From Thermosynechococcaceae cyanobacterium MS004 (lineage in GTDB: Bacteria > Cyanobacteriota > Cyanobacteriia > Thermosynechococcales > Thermosynechococcaceae): 64,000 nt of DNA. The position numbers and the translations under genes are program-made. Positions 35,862 to 45,076 of this stretch are shown here, piece by piece. The stretch is from positions 62,001 to 126,000 of the forward strand of contig JAKRSB010000126.1 of NCBI GenBank assembly GCA_022402525.1. The letters run 5' to 3'. The notes beneath the pieces are model-generated. The model made no database searches, was not told where the DNA came from, and was given only the letters and a program-made list of their open reading frames with translations. How positions within the stretch are numbered: the first letter of the stretch is position 1; the number at the start of each line of letters is the position of its first letter.

Positions 35862-36665
35862 TCAAAAATTGACGGGCTTGGGCGAATTGGCGATCGCCCG
35901 CTCCGGTACTTGCTTGATCTGCAACCACAGCACAATGCCCACAATGAGTTCAATGGGAACGTTGAACAGTGCGATCGTACTTACAGCCGCGTTCGTTTGT
36001 TCCCCCGCCAGGGGAGCGGCAAATAGTACAAAATCCCACATCCCGTGAAAAATAACCAACGGCAGGATGTTGTTGAGTTTGAGCATCAACGGCGCAAAGA
36101 AAAAGCCAAAGAGAAACGTGAGTACGAGTTGAAAGGGAACATTGAACAGGGGCACTCCTCCGAACACATTGACGGCATGGAGTAGGCAGAAGGCGATCGC
36201 GCTCACCAGCATTGCCAAACGGACTCGGTTGGTGGTTAAAAAGGCGTGTAACACAATGCCCCGATACATGATTTCTTCCCCAAACCCAACTAATAGGGTG
36301 GTGAAGCCAGCAACGGCTAACAATTGCCACTGGGTGGCACTGAGAGAGACCTTCGCTAGGCCAGACAGAAAGACAGCCCACATCGCAATCAGCACGACGA
36401 TCGAGGGCAGCAACCATAAGAGTTGTTTCCGGTTGAGGGAACGAAAGCCGATCGCCGTCCAGCTAAAATAACGAGTGACCCAGAAGACATTGATGGCATT
36501 GAGGATGATGAGAATGAACCAGAACAGGTTCATCATGGCTGGATCGCCGTAGGTAATGCTCAGGAAGGTTTTCATGTAAAACATCCCGATGCCCATGATT
36601 GCCGTGTAGATAAATGCTGCTAAGACAGCAATTTTCGGTTTTGAGAGTGATGCGCGATCATTCAT
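35862..36665 (-). CDS. CPBP family intramembrane protease
   Basis: This 267-residue membrane protein has eight or so hydrophobic segments and the CPBP signature GEEIMYRGIVLHAF (EExxxR) at about residue 155, ASAIAFCLLHAVNVFGG (His) and LVIFHGMWDF (third motif). It is intact, unlike its neighbour. It lies 39 bases upstream of small hydrolase copy B and 6 bases downstream of the frameshifted paralogue, on the same strand. CPBP proteins cleave prenylated or signal-bearing peptides inside membranes. The peptide-processing context fits the exported peptidases around it, but this is inference. Confidence 0.9.
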   Translation of the reverse strand: MNDRASLSKPKIAVLAAFIYTAIMGIGMFYMKTFLSITYGDPAMMNLFWFILIILNAINVFWVTRYFSWTAIGFRSLNRKQLLWLLPSIVVLIAMWAVFLSGLAKVSLSATQWQLLAVAGFTTLLVGFGEEIMYRGIVLHAFLTTNRVRLAMLVSAIAFCLLHAVNVFGGVPLFNVPFQLVLTFLFGFFFAPLMLKLNNILPLVIFHGMWDFVLFAAPLAGEQTNAAVSTIALFNVPIELIVGIVLWLQIKQVPERAIANSPKPVNF

Positions 36666-36671
36666 AGCGTT

Positions 36672-37486
36672 TTAGTTTCCTTCTTGTTCAATCGTTCTGT
36701 CTCCTGCCGCGATCACCCGCTCCGGCACTTGCTTGATCTGCAACCACAGCACAATGCACCCAATGAGTTCAATGGGATCACTGAGTTGCGAAATCGATTG
36801 AATCGCCGTGGTCGTTTGTTCATCCACCAGCGACGGTTCTGCGAGAAGCTGCACAAAATCCCACAGCCAGTGGAAGATAATTAACGGCAGGATGTTGTTA
36901 AGTTTGAGCATCAGCGGCGCAAAAAAAAGCCAAGCTGAAAGGTATTGAGCAGTTGGATGGGGACAGCCTGTAAAGGATAGCCCCCCAAAAAGTTGACAGC
37001 ATGGAGTAGGGAGAAGGCGATCGCGCTCACCAACATCGCCCAACGTACTCGCCCGGTGGTTAAAAAGGCGTGTAACACAATGCCCCGATACATGATTTCT
37101 TCCCCCAGTCCGACTAACAGGGTGGTGAAGCCAACCAGGGCAAACGATTGCCATTGGGCGGCACTGAGGGATGCACGTGCCAGACCCGACAGAAAGACCA
37201 CCCACATGGCAATTAGCACCACGATCAACGGCAGAAACCATAGCAGTTGCTTGCGATTGAGGGAACGAAAACCGATTGCCGTCCAGCTAAAATAGCGCGT
37301 CACCCAGAAGATATTGAGGCCATTGAGGATAATCAGGATGAACCAGAACAGGTTCATCATGGCTGGATCGCCGTAGGTAATGCCCAGGAAAGCTTTCATG
37401 TAAAACATCCCGATGCCCATGATTGCCGTGTAGAGGACGGCGGCAACGATCGCGATCTTCGGCTTTGAGAATGACGTTAAATTCAT
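36672..37486 (-). pseudogene. CPBP intramembrane protease, frameshifted in an A8 run
   Basis: From 37486 the frame matches the gene at 35862-36665 through GEEIMYRGIVLHAF and LLHAVNFLGG, then ends early at 36911. The missing C-terminus (FFAPLMLKLNNILPL through the QIKQVPERVIAAGD tail) continues in another frame down to 36672. The switch falls at eight A bases (36921-36928). The paralogue has AAAGAAAAAG at this place, one base more. The result is a one-base deletion, a sequencing error or slippage at the homopolymer. The third CPBP motif would be lost from the truncated product. Confidence 0.85.
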
Positions 37487-37514
37487 AGTGGTTGCTTCGC
37501 GTTAAATTTTGCTG

Positions 37515-39593
37515 CTACTTCGTTGTGGTTGGCAGCACAAACTTGGGCTTCAGCGCCTCCCGACAGTCCGCCTTGGGGGGACGAGAGGGATTGTTCACAA
37601 ACGCCGCCCCCACATCCCGCGCACACTGAGAAAAAATCAATGCCCCATGCCCAGAATTAGGAAATTCAAGGAGCGTTCCGTTGGTCAACCCGGCTAATGC
37701 TTGGGAACCGACAGTGGTATTGGTTTGGGCATCGTAGCGACTTTGGAGCACCAACGTGGGAATGTTGCTTCTCACCACTTCGCGATCGCGCAAGGGGGCA
37801 GGCTTCACGGGCCAAAATTGACAGACGGTATACGCTTGTTTTGCTGCTAAGAAGCGGCCTCGGCCCAGACCAGGCATCTGCATAGACTGAAATACTTCGG
37901 TAGAACGGCTGAGGGTGCTGGGGGGGGCTAAATCTTGACAGTCAAAACTGCGAAACACGCCCGCAACAGTCACGCTATCCACCGTTATTGCAGAACGGAA
38001 TAGGGTGCCAAGCGCTTCGTAAACATGGCGAATTTCTGTCTCTGGCATTGTTTTTAGCGGCGGAGTCAGAGCGTTCTTTAGGTTGGCAGGGAAAATATCC
38101 GCCACTGAATCGATGAGCGTTTTGCGATCGCGCGGTGCGTTCCGCTGAAACCCTACCCCATAAAGATTAGCCCGCACCAATGGCCGATCCTTTTCAGGTA
38201 AGGTTTCGATTGCCGTGATTGCCTGCTGGACCCATTGCTGGGAAGGGCGTCGAGATTCTGCAATCTTCGCCTTTTCCGTTAAGAGCTTACGAGCCTGTGC
38301 TTTCAATTCACTGGCCTTTTCCAACAGTCCTTCAGGACGGCCAATGAAAATTGACGCCTTTGCAGGGGTGGGGAATATCTTCCCCGATACAACCCCGGTA
38401 TAGGTCGTTGTGACCCCCTTTTCTAGTTCTGCAATAATCAGTGGCAGATAGGCTGCTTTGCGCCCATTCAGGTCCCCATTGATCGACTCTACCAAGTTTG
38501 CAAAGTCCCCAGCCGTCAACGGTTTTTCAGATCCAGAGAGGGGGATTGGTTTGGTATCGAGGGCCTTCACCAGCGCGATCGCACGGGCTTTGAGATTGGG
38601 GTAGGCTGCATTACAGGCAGCATCCTTCTGACAATCTTCAATCAGATTAAGCAGCACCACTTCTAAATCGAGCGGAACAGCGTCATACTTTTTGACGTGG
38701 GGAGGAATGGTAGAGTCCAGCACCACGCTCCGCACCCGTTGCGGGTAGTCGCGCATCACTCGCATCGCCAAATAGGTACCGTAGGAAATCCCGTATAGAT
38801 TTACCTTGTCGTAACCCAATGCCGTGGCCAAGTTGGTCACATCTCTTGCATTATTTGAGGTATTGTACTGGCCAAGGTCAAATCCGTGAGCTGTCAGGAT
38901 ATCCGCACAGATCTTAAACGCCGCAAACGCATCAGCAGACTCAGCAACGTCTCCTTTGAGGGTGCTGGCAAAGTTTTTAGTATAGGCATTCAGCTTTGCG
39001 GCCCATTCACCTTTGGGATCGCTGGTTAGGCTACTCAGCGCGATCAAAGCAGGCGAGCAAGCCCCATCGCCCGAATAGCGAGAGCCACGCTGATCAAACA
39101 AAATGACATCCCGCAGTTGACGCTGCTGTGCATAGTAAGGGGTATAGCCTGCAATATTGGCAATGTCACTCCCGCCAGGGCCACCGTGCAGCACCAAGAG
39201 CGGATCGGGTTGGGGAGAAAGGCTGAGGCTCTTAAAAATGCTGTAGGTAATTTCAATCTGCCGTCCGTTGGGTTTGCTGTAGTCTTCAGGAACTGTAAGC
39301 ACACCGCACAGGGTGGTTTTACCTTCAACTTCTTCTGGCGCAACGGGGGTAGGGCAAGGAATTGAGGTGGTGCGCAAGGGCGCTGATTTCTGGGGCTGCT
39401 GGGCAAGGGCGGTATTGGGCTGAATAAGCGGGGCGATCGCTGTCAAGGCACAGGTCAACAACATTGCGGAGAGCGGAGTTGGGCTTGCGGTCTTTTCAGA
39501 AAGGGGTTGAAGCCTGAAGCATTTGTTCGTGGTTAGGCTGTCCTCTGCCTGCGTCTTAGAGACCTTCACCATCGATAAGCTATCCCAGATCAT
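37515..39593 (-). CDS. Exported alpha/beta hydrolase, TAP-like C-terminus (large type)
   Basis: This 692-residue protein has a late hydrophobic export segment (about 40-60, after 35 extra residues, so a start further in is possible). The GGPGGSDIANIAG oxyanion segment, the LYGISYGTYLAM nucleophile, and VLQSRYDAQTNTTVG plus FPNSGHGAL complete the catalytic set. It parallels the gene at 30359-32350, with the same insertion between the catalytic parts. It is the first gene of the same-strand array, 28 bases upstream of the frameshifted CPBP gene. Together these suggest one transcript of about 9 kb. Confidence 0.88.
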   Translation of the reverse strand: MIWDSLSMVKVSKTQAEDSLTTNKCFRLQPLSEKTASPTPLSAMLLTCALTAIAPLIQPNTALAQQPQKSAPLRTTSIPCPTPVAPEEVEGKTTLCGVLTVPEDYSKPNGRQIEITYSIFKSLSLSPQPDPLLVLHGGPGGSDIANIAGYTPYYAQQRQLRDVILFDQRGSRYSGDGACSPALIALSSLTSDPKGEWAAKLNAYTKNFASTLKGDVAESADAFAAFKICADILTAHGFDLGQYNTSNNARDVTNLATALGYDKVNLYGISYGTYLAMRVMRDYPQRVRSVVLDSTIPPHVKKYDAVPLDLEVVLLNLIEDCQKDAACNAAYPNLKARAIALVKALDTKPIPLSGSEKPLTAGDFANLVESINGDLNGRKAAYLPLIIAELEKGVTTTYTGVVSGKIFPTPAKASIFIGRPEGLLEKASELKAQARKLLTEKAKIAESRRPSQQWVQQAITAIETLPEKDRPLVRANLYGVGFQRNAPRDRKTLIDSVADIFPANLKNALTPPLKTMPETEIRHVYEALGTLFRSAITVDSVTVAGVFRSFDCQDLAPPSTLSRSTEVFQSMQMPGLGRGRFLAAKQAYTVCQFWPVKPAPLRDREVVRSNIPTLVLQSRYDAQTNTTVGSQALAGLTNGTLLEFPNSGHGALIFSQCARDVGAAFVNNPSRPPKADCREALKPKFVLPTTTK

Positions 39594-39797
39594 GAGTGTT
39601 CAATCGCCTCAATAAAATCTATGTACCCCTGAAAGCATCCAATGGATTGAATGCAACAAATGCAGCATGCAACAATAGTCAGCTTTGCGGTTTTTCAATG
39701 AAAACCTATGCCTGTGGCAACTTAATTGGCTACAGGCATAAACTTGAGCGGCCTAGACGACTTGTCCTAAATTGAGCGACGATCATTGCCCAGGAAA

Positions 39798-40523
39798 CTA
39801 AAATCGGTTTCTATTTCCGCCCCAGTCGCCTGAATCGCAGGTTCCCCGGAACCGTTCAATTCCATTTATGGCAATCTGGCCGGTGCGCCGATCAATATCC
39901 ACACGCGGTCTATTAAGCGCGTTCATGCGGTATCTTCCCGTAATTCGACTAGGTGTAACGTTCAGATCATCAAGGTTCCACCACCCATCAACTCCGCCCG
40001 AATTAATCGGTGCGATGAGTTTTCCAGTGAGATGAATTTTGCCTCGCTGATTCCGAATCTCAACCTGAACTTGAGAATCAAAGTTATTGGAAGAGGATGC
40101 GATGCGATTCCGCAATTCATATCGCTGACGACGTTCGTTCCATTCATAGTCACTACGGGTTTCAAGCCCTGGCTTGCGACCTTCGCCATAGCAGATTAAT
40201 GTCAGACGCTGACGCGATGTGTTGAAGTTATCGCGGTCAGGGTAGCGCGCAGGATAACGGTTAGGTGTTCCTTGTTCGCGCAGGTAGCCATCGATCGCAG
40301 CTTGGGCTTTACTGATATCTCTTGAACTACAGGAACTCCCGTTTTGGAGAAGTTCTCCTTGAGGACTAAAAAGGACGGTACAGCCGCTCCCTGGAGAAAG
40401 GCGAGTGACGCTCAAGTTTCCATTGTCCACACGATCAATCACGGCTTGAGCATGAACTGAACTCGATACGGAAAGGACTGAAACCCCCAACAAAATAGAT
40501 GCAATAGCTCGTAATTTTTTCAT
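39798..40523 (-). CDS. Exported protein with IDR-NGNLSV N-terminal domain, unknown function
   Basis: This 241-residue protein has a signal peptide (about 1-25, ending HAQA). A short domain follows (about 27-85) with the pattern VIDRVDNGNLSVTRLSPGSG, a Cys, PQGELLQNGSSC and SSRD. The same domain starts the unrelated protein at 42741-43541. The remainder (about 100-240) is Arg-rich beta structure with paired Cys and resembles carbohydrate- or surface-binding modules only in general shape. No enzyme motif is seen. Periplasm or cell surface is the likely location. Confidence 0.7.
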   Translation of the reverse strand: MKKLRAIASILLGVSVLSVSSSVHAQAVIDRVDNGNLSVTRLSPGSGCTVLFSPQGELLQNGSSCSSRDISKAQAAIDGYLREQGTPNRYPARYPDRDNFNTSRQRLTLICYGEGRKPGLETRSDYEWNERRQRYELRNRIASSSNNFDSQVQVEIRNQRGKIHLTGKLIAPINSGGVDGWWNLDDLNVTPSRITGRYRMNALNRPRVDIDRRTGQIAINGIERFRGTCDSGDWGGNRNRF

Positions 40524-40826
40524 GAATTAAAGCTTAGATATAAGCTGAATAGAAAACAATATTTTGACACTTTATCATAAAAATTTAATGCTAAGTAGAT
40601 TGCTAAATAAAAAGTGAATTGACCTTAAAATAATATTTTTATTGCTAAATAATAAATTTTAATAAAATGTTAAAAATAGACTTCTATTAATTAATGTTTT
40701 AGGCGGTTTTGATCAAGAAAAAATTTCCTGAGCCAGAACCGTGACTGCCGTGATTGGGGTGTAGGACAGGAATCGCTTGGTCTTTGAATGTGTGACGTGA
40801 CCCAGACATGCAGGACATTACCTTCT
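40524..40826. other. AT-rich intergenic region
   Basis: About 300 bases. The part 40530-40700 is strongly AT-rich, with TTTTAATAAAATG-like and AATAATATTTTTA-like tracts, and probably holds the promoter of the exported protein gene at 39798-40523. No RNA gene was recognised. Confidence 0.5.
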
Positions 40827-41978
40827 TTATTCAGACTTCGTTTCTGTCTCTCTCTCAATCGCAATACGATAGGTTTCAGCGGTATGGTTGGGCAAAATAT
40901 CCCCCTGGTAAGAGAGGAAAGTCCATAGTTCGCCGCCGTGGACAAACTCCGCCTTAAACTGTTTGCTCATGGGCAGCAGGGGAATCATGTCGGCGAGGTT
41001 GATGATGCGATAGTGGTTCGGAATTAGTTGGCTATGGGCCTCAATAAAGGTTTTGTCACCCACTCTGGGGCCAGCGTAAGCGTAAAGCTGAAGGTTGGTT
41101 CGTAGCTTGGGGTACAAAAGCGCCAGATCCATAGCGGCCAAGGTTGCAAGACCTGCCCCTAAGCTATGACCCGCAACGATCAGGGGCTTGTTGGGTTCTA
41201 GCAATTTGACGGCTTCAGCGACGGGTTTTGCGAGAAATGTCTTATAAAAGTCGTAGATGCCCAGGTGTACATTGCCGATCGCCGTCTGATCAACGGGATT
41301 GTGATAGGGAGTCAGCACTGCCAGTACATCTTCGAGCCACTCTGACTGGCGCTGGGTGCCCCGAAACATCAAGAGATTTGCCTTGGCAGTGGTTAACAAA
41401 AAGCCAAAATAGACCGGCGTTTTTTGGCGTAGATGCACCACCCGCTTGACCTGGCTTTTGATGGCTTCTTTGGTTTGGTTGACGCGATCGCCCAAATCTT
41501 TTCCGCTGCCACGCCCTGAGGCTAAGGCAGCAAGAGGCAGCTCAATGGGGACTTCAATGGGAACTGTCTCGTCCACCCGTTCAGCAGCCTTGAATGAAGC
41601 AATCTGTTTAAAGGTTGTAAATCCTTGGGTGTAAAGGGGCAGCGCTGTAATGCTGCCGTCATAGTCTGCATCCACCTTTCCTCTAAGGTACTGCTGGGTG
41701 CAGAGCTTGCTGCCTACAATCAGCAGCTTTGACCAGTCACGGCTGTAGGGAATATCGGGCGATCGCAGTTTTGCACTTTGCTGAATGGCGGCCAGCTCCT
41801 CACGCGTCCTGATATCGTAGCCAAAGGCTTCTTGAGCTACTTGGGTGGGGTCATAGAGCTGCTTGAGCTTTGCCTGCTCTGCCTGCTCCGCCCTTCGCTC
41901 TAGGTGATCGCGCCCAAAGGCTGCTGCCAGGGTGGCACCTAATCCAGACCACAGTAGGTTGCGGCGGTTAAGCTTCAT
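40827..41978 (-). CDS. Class 3 lipase with twin-arginine signal
   Basis: This 383-residue protein begins with a TAT-type signal (NRRNLLWSGLGATLAAAF) and holds the lipase-3 nucleophile elbow GHSLGAGLATLAAMDL (Ser272). YAYAGPRVGD and the later Asp and His in NLADMIPLLP and the tail are in place for a Ser-Asp-His triad. Fungal-type class 3 lipases act on acylglycerols and similar esters. It would be folded before export. Its start overlaps the stop of a membrane protein gene by 11 bases, so the two are coupled. Confidence 0.9.
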   Translation of the reverse strand: MKLNRRNLLWSGLGATLAAAFGRDHLERRAEQAEQAKLKQLYDPTQVAQEAFGYDIRTREELAAIQQSAKLRSPDIPYSRDWSKLLIVGSKLCTQQYLRGKVDADYDGSITALPLYTQGFTTFKQIASFKAAERVDETVPIEVPIELPLAALASGRGSGKDLGDRVNQTKEAIKSQVKRVVHLRQKTPVYFGFLLTTAKANLLMFRGTQRQSEWLEDVLAVLTPYHNPVDQTAIGNVHLGIYDFYKTFLAKPVAEAVKLLEPNKPLIVAGHSLGAGLATLAAMDLALLYPKLRTNLQLYAYAGPRVGDKTFIEAHSQLIPNHYRIINLADMIPLLPMSKQFKAEFVHGGELWTFLSYQGDILPNHTAETYRIAIERETETKSE

Positions 41979-42414
41979 AATCAGAGTCCCCCGCAGACAG
42001 GGTATGCGCCGAGGACTTGAGGACTTTACTGAGGTAAAAATAATGCACCGTCTGCCCCACGCCCCAGAAGTAGAAAAATGCGGTCACTCCAGCAGCCAAC
42101 ACCATCAAGCTGGGAAAGTTAGTCATGACCGATAGAGCCACAACGCAGAGCCAAGCAAAGGCCGCCATCAAAATTGACCCAGCCAAACCAAACAGAACGC
42201 CAACCCGTCCCAGGAAATCACCCCCCCGATGGAAGCGCCAAAGCCTCGCAATTCCAATGACCAGTAGAATGTTGAGGATCAAAAGGGCGATCGCCTTTAG
42301 TAACCCAACCTCAGGAATGGGCAACAACGCAACGATCGCCGCAGCCAGCGCATAGTCCAGAATCAGACTTCTAACGTTGAGATTGACTTTGGCAGGATGA
42401 TCCATAGCAATCAA
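41968..42414 (-). CDS. Four-helix membrane protein, unknown function
   Basis: This 148-residue protein has about four hydrophobic segments (about 18-36, 38-60, 72-95 and 97-125) with few charged residues between. No family was recognised. It precedes the TAT lipase and overlaps it by 11 bases, so the two are translated together. A role linked to export or membrane lipids is only a guess. Confidence 0.75.
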   Translation of the reverse strand: MIAMDHPAKVNLNVRSLILDYALAAAIVALLPIPEVGLLKAIALLILNILLVIGIARLWRFHRGGDFLGRVGVLFGLAGSILMAAFAWLCVVALSVMTNFPSLMVLAAGVTAFFYFWGVGQTVHYFYLSKVLKSSAHTLSAGDSDYEA

Positions 42415-42740
42415 TGGGGAGAAATGAGTGAGCGCTTAGCAGCATCGGTTATGGGGGTGTGCATTAACCTAGGCAGAACATAGACGGCGATCGTCAATGC
42501 CACTGCAAAAACTTGTCACTGCAAAAAACTTGTCACCGTAAAAACTGAACCGTTTCGCTTCATTGAGGCTTCTACTTGCTACCTGATTCAGATCTCTCGT
42601 GGACGAAATGAGAGGGGGTTATCCACAAAACCAGCCTGATAATCGTGGAGCCACAGAGCCTTCAGCCCCTTTGGCCTCTCTTGATAGAAGAGCTAGCCCT
42701 ATGACTCCAGTTGATATCGCAACGCTTTCGCTAACAAGCT
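42415..42740. other. Intergenic region, nothing recognised
   Basis: About 325 bases between two minus-strand genes. It contains a short direct repeat, CACTGCAAAAACTTGT, at about 42500-42530 and no clear gene or RNA. Confidence 0.5.
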
Positions 42741-43541
42741 TTAGCGGCTGATACTGACAGAGAGAATAGATTTATTTTGAGTATTGATGTAGCATCTTGC
42801 CCGTTGAGATGTTGCACTGTTGCGGAATAGCAGTGAACCTCTCCCCTGAACGATAGGATCTGAATTGACGTAGTAAATATCTCGTACCGGAGCACCCAAT
42901 TCTTCAGCCACGCGCACCTTACAGGACTTGACAAAAGAAAGGGAAGCGATCGCAGAAAGGGCCTTGGACAGAGCAGATGGCTCCGATGAGCCAAAACTGG
43001 AAGGATTACTGTGGTGCGAGGAAGTATGTTGAGACTGAAGGGTAACAGACAAAATATCACCCGTGATGGTATTCACCCGACAGTCTGCATTTTGTCCGGT
43101 TGCCGTATTGCGGAAGTAGAGTGTTTCCGACCCACTTTCAGCGTTAACGGTCCCTTCGCTTAGGAAAAACACATTAGAGGTTCTTGTGCCCAGTTCTTCC
43201 GCAACCCTTACTCTGCAAGCATTTTGTAGAGAATAAGCGTTTAGGGGCTGACCAAAACTGTCTCGATTACCTTGAGCCAAGAAACCTTGTTCCCGTCGGT
43301 AAGTATTGACAATCTGCTGGGCTTTCTGCCGCTCACCAGCGCTACAAGCGCTTCCACTCTGTAACTGTCCTGCCTGTGGGTTCAACAGGGCGGTACAGCC
43401 ACTGCCGGGAATAATCCTAGACACGCTAAGATTGCCATTTTCTATGCGGTCAATGCTTGCTTGAGCGCTCGCAGCGCTGACCATACCAAGGGTCAAAAAG
43501 CCTAGAATAGCTGGAGCTAAAAGAATTTGCGTCGTTTTCAT
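42741..43541 (-). CDS. Exported protein with IDR-NGNLSV domain and two duplicated Cys-paired units
   Basis: This 266-residue protein has a signal peptide (about 1-27) and the N-terminal domain shared with 39798-40523 (SIDRIENGNLSVSRIIPGSG, then a Cys and SGSAC). It continues with two repeats of about 60 residues: unit A at 109-168 (CRVRVAEELGTR, LYFRNTATGQNADCRVNT, SVTLQ) and unit B at 207-265 (CKVRVAEELGAP, LLFRNSATSQRARCYINT, SVSIS). A Ser/His linker joins them. Each unit has a Cys at its start and one in its middle, fitting a disulfide. Function is unknown. Confidence 0.75.
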   Translation of the reverse strand: MKTTQILLAPAILGFLTLGMVSAASAQASIDRIENGNLSVSRIIPGSGCTALLNPQAGQLQSGSACSAGERQKAQQIVNTYRREQGFLAQGNRDSFGQPLNAYSLQNACRVRVAEELGTRTSNVFFLSEGTVNAESGSETLYFRNTATGQNADCRVNTITGDILSVTLQSQHTSSHHSNPSSFGSSEPSALSKALSAIASLSFVKSCKVRVAEELGAPVRDIYYVNSDPIVQGRGSLLFRNSATSQRARCYINTQNKSILSVSISR

Positions 43542-43757
43542 AAATGATTACACCAAGGTTCTCTTCAGTGAAGTTTGCTGAACTAAGTTTGCTGAGCTAA
43601 TTAAGCTGGCTTGCTGCACAAAAGCATTCGGTGCCGCGCTACGATATGCTGCCCAAACTGATGCCGCGCAAGCATAAAACAAAAAATTGACCATAACCTG
43701 CCCTACGGACAGGAATCCTGTCTCCTGCGATCGCTAGGGAACTTCCAACAAGAGCCT

Positions 43758-44447
43758 CTACTTCCGGCAGTCCTTTGCTGCATTTGTATAAACAAATGAC
43801 TGGTAACGCCCGTCCTTTGTAAGCGCAGCCACGCAGTTGTTGGTTTTGCCCTCTATCCAATAGCTATAAACAGCATTACTCGCAGGTGCATTCTTAACAA
43901 AGCGATATCCGCGTTGTATGACTGTATTTTCGGCCTGTCCTGCCCTAGCCCCAACCAAGTCACTCAGGCGAGAGACGGGCTTTCCCATTAGGGGCTGTGC
44001 TGCTGCCACAGAACTATTGCCCTTCATACTGCTACTCTTAGCGCTGGTACCTTTCGCGCTGGTACCTTTCACACTAGTACTCATGGTGCTGCTGCCCTGC
44101 TGGTCGTAGGGTGCTGCATCCCAGTAAACAAAAATAGATTCGCTGGTAAGACGATAAATCTGCCCTCTATCCCCTAGTCCAGACTCACGAAGGGCAGAGC
44201 GACCCTTCTGGTCACGATAAGTATTGGGTTTATTGCCTACGGGCGTTAGATCGTAGCGCGTTCCGTCTTTGAGCTGAATTCCCACATTGCCTTGTCGCTG
44301 CGAAAACGTGCACAGTCCAGAGGACTTAGCGCGGTCATCTCCCTTTGGAAAAACATCACAACGCGCCTGTACGGTATCGGCTTTAGCCGTGGTCGTAAGA
44401 CTCACCGTTGCGATCGCTACAGTAAGCGCCAAATACAAACTTTTCAC
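43758..44447 (-). CDS. Exported protein with Ser/Thr-rich linker, unknown function
   Basis: This 229-residue protein has a signal peptide (about 1-23, ending AKAD) and a Cys-paired N-terminal domain (about 27-110, with ARCDVFPKGDDRAKSSGLCTFSQRQG and LKDGTRYDLTPVG). A low-complexity Ser/Thr/Lys linker of repeated GTSAK units follows (about 117-145), then a C-terminal domain (about 155-229) with VSRLSDLVGARAGQAE and a YWIEGKTNNC pair. The second domain resembles a family of small cyanobacterial exported proteins, none of known function. It probably works in the periplasm or outside the cell. Confidence 0.75.
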   Translation of the reverse strand: MKSLYLALTVAIATVSLTTTAKADTVQARCDVFPKGDDRAKSSGLCTFSQRQGNVGIQLKDGTRYDLTPVGNKPNTYRDQKGRSALRESGLGDRGQIYRLTSESIFVYWDAAPYDQQGSSTMSTSVKGTSAKGTSAKSSSMKGNSSVAAAQPLMGKPVSRLSDLVGARAGQAENTVIQRGYRFVKNAPASNAVYSYWIEGKTNNCVAALTKDGRYQSFVYTNAAKDCRK

Positions 44448-44882
44448 CTTTATTCCCCACCGCGTGCTCTCTAAGAACTGAGCTTTGACATGCAGAAATA
44501 CTACTGCATTTATATTTCTTTAGGGGGATGTAAAATAATTGTTTAAGGTTTAGCAAAAGCTTTTTTAAGCTGGCTCTGCGCTTAACTTAATCGCAAATCT
44601 TTCGTTACCACTGCCCCAATAGCAGATATAGGGCGACTCATTCAGCGTAAACAAAGCTGGCCAGCTCCACTGAATGATGGTGTGGTTGTTCCCAACTTGC
44701 GATCGTAAGCGTCTTGCGGTTGGAGCAAAAATTTCAGTCTTCTTCAGTCTTGAAACTTAGGTCGTCTGGCTCAAGACGGCTGGACGGAAGCTACCCTGGT
44801 GATTGCTACTCTTTTGTAAGACAAGCCTGTTCCCCCTGCCCCCCAAGCCTCAGATACGGCACCCCAGCAGTTGGGACTTTAA
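44448..44882. other. Intergenic region, nothing recognised
   Basis: About 435 bases upstream of a decayed CPBP fragment. A frame runs through 44714-44880, but it has no recognisable protein in its first half and is probably not a gene. Confidence 0.5.
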
Positions 44883-45049
44883 GCATCGCCCATCTCAACT
44901 TGAGTGATCTACTGCCCCTGAGCCGCCTGGGGATGATGTTGGGGGTTGTCTACTTGCGATCGCAGAATTTACGCGTGTCCGTGCTGCTCCGCAGTCTGTG
45001 GAACAGCGGCGCTTTTGTGAGTTTCCTCATCCTGGGTGGTAGCGCTTAG
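44883..45049 (+). pseudogene. Fragment of a CPBP protease C-terminus
   Basis: This 167-base piece closely matches 26409-26576, the last 55 codons of the CPBP gene: IAHLNLSDLLPLSRLGMMLG and LRSLWNSGAFVSFLILGG correspond to its IAHLNLGDLLPLSLLGMVLG and LHSLWNSGSFVSLLILGG. The rest of the gene is absent, including the catalytic EExxxR motif. It is a partial duplicate left in place, mostly without stop codons. The frame that extends upstream to 44714 is not homologous. Confidence 0.85.
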
Positions 45050-45076
45050 AAAGGCACTAAAGATCAATCAACGTGA

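Noticed and set aside
44655-44680. CCAGCTCCACTG resembling the ssrA attachment core
   Set aside because: Only about 10 bases match and the site is not next to a tRNA-like gene; taken as chance.
44714-44882. Upstream part of the 111-residue frame
   Set aside because: Not homologous to the CPBP gene, no ribosome site, and no recognisable protein.
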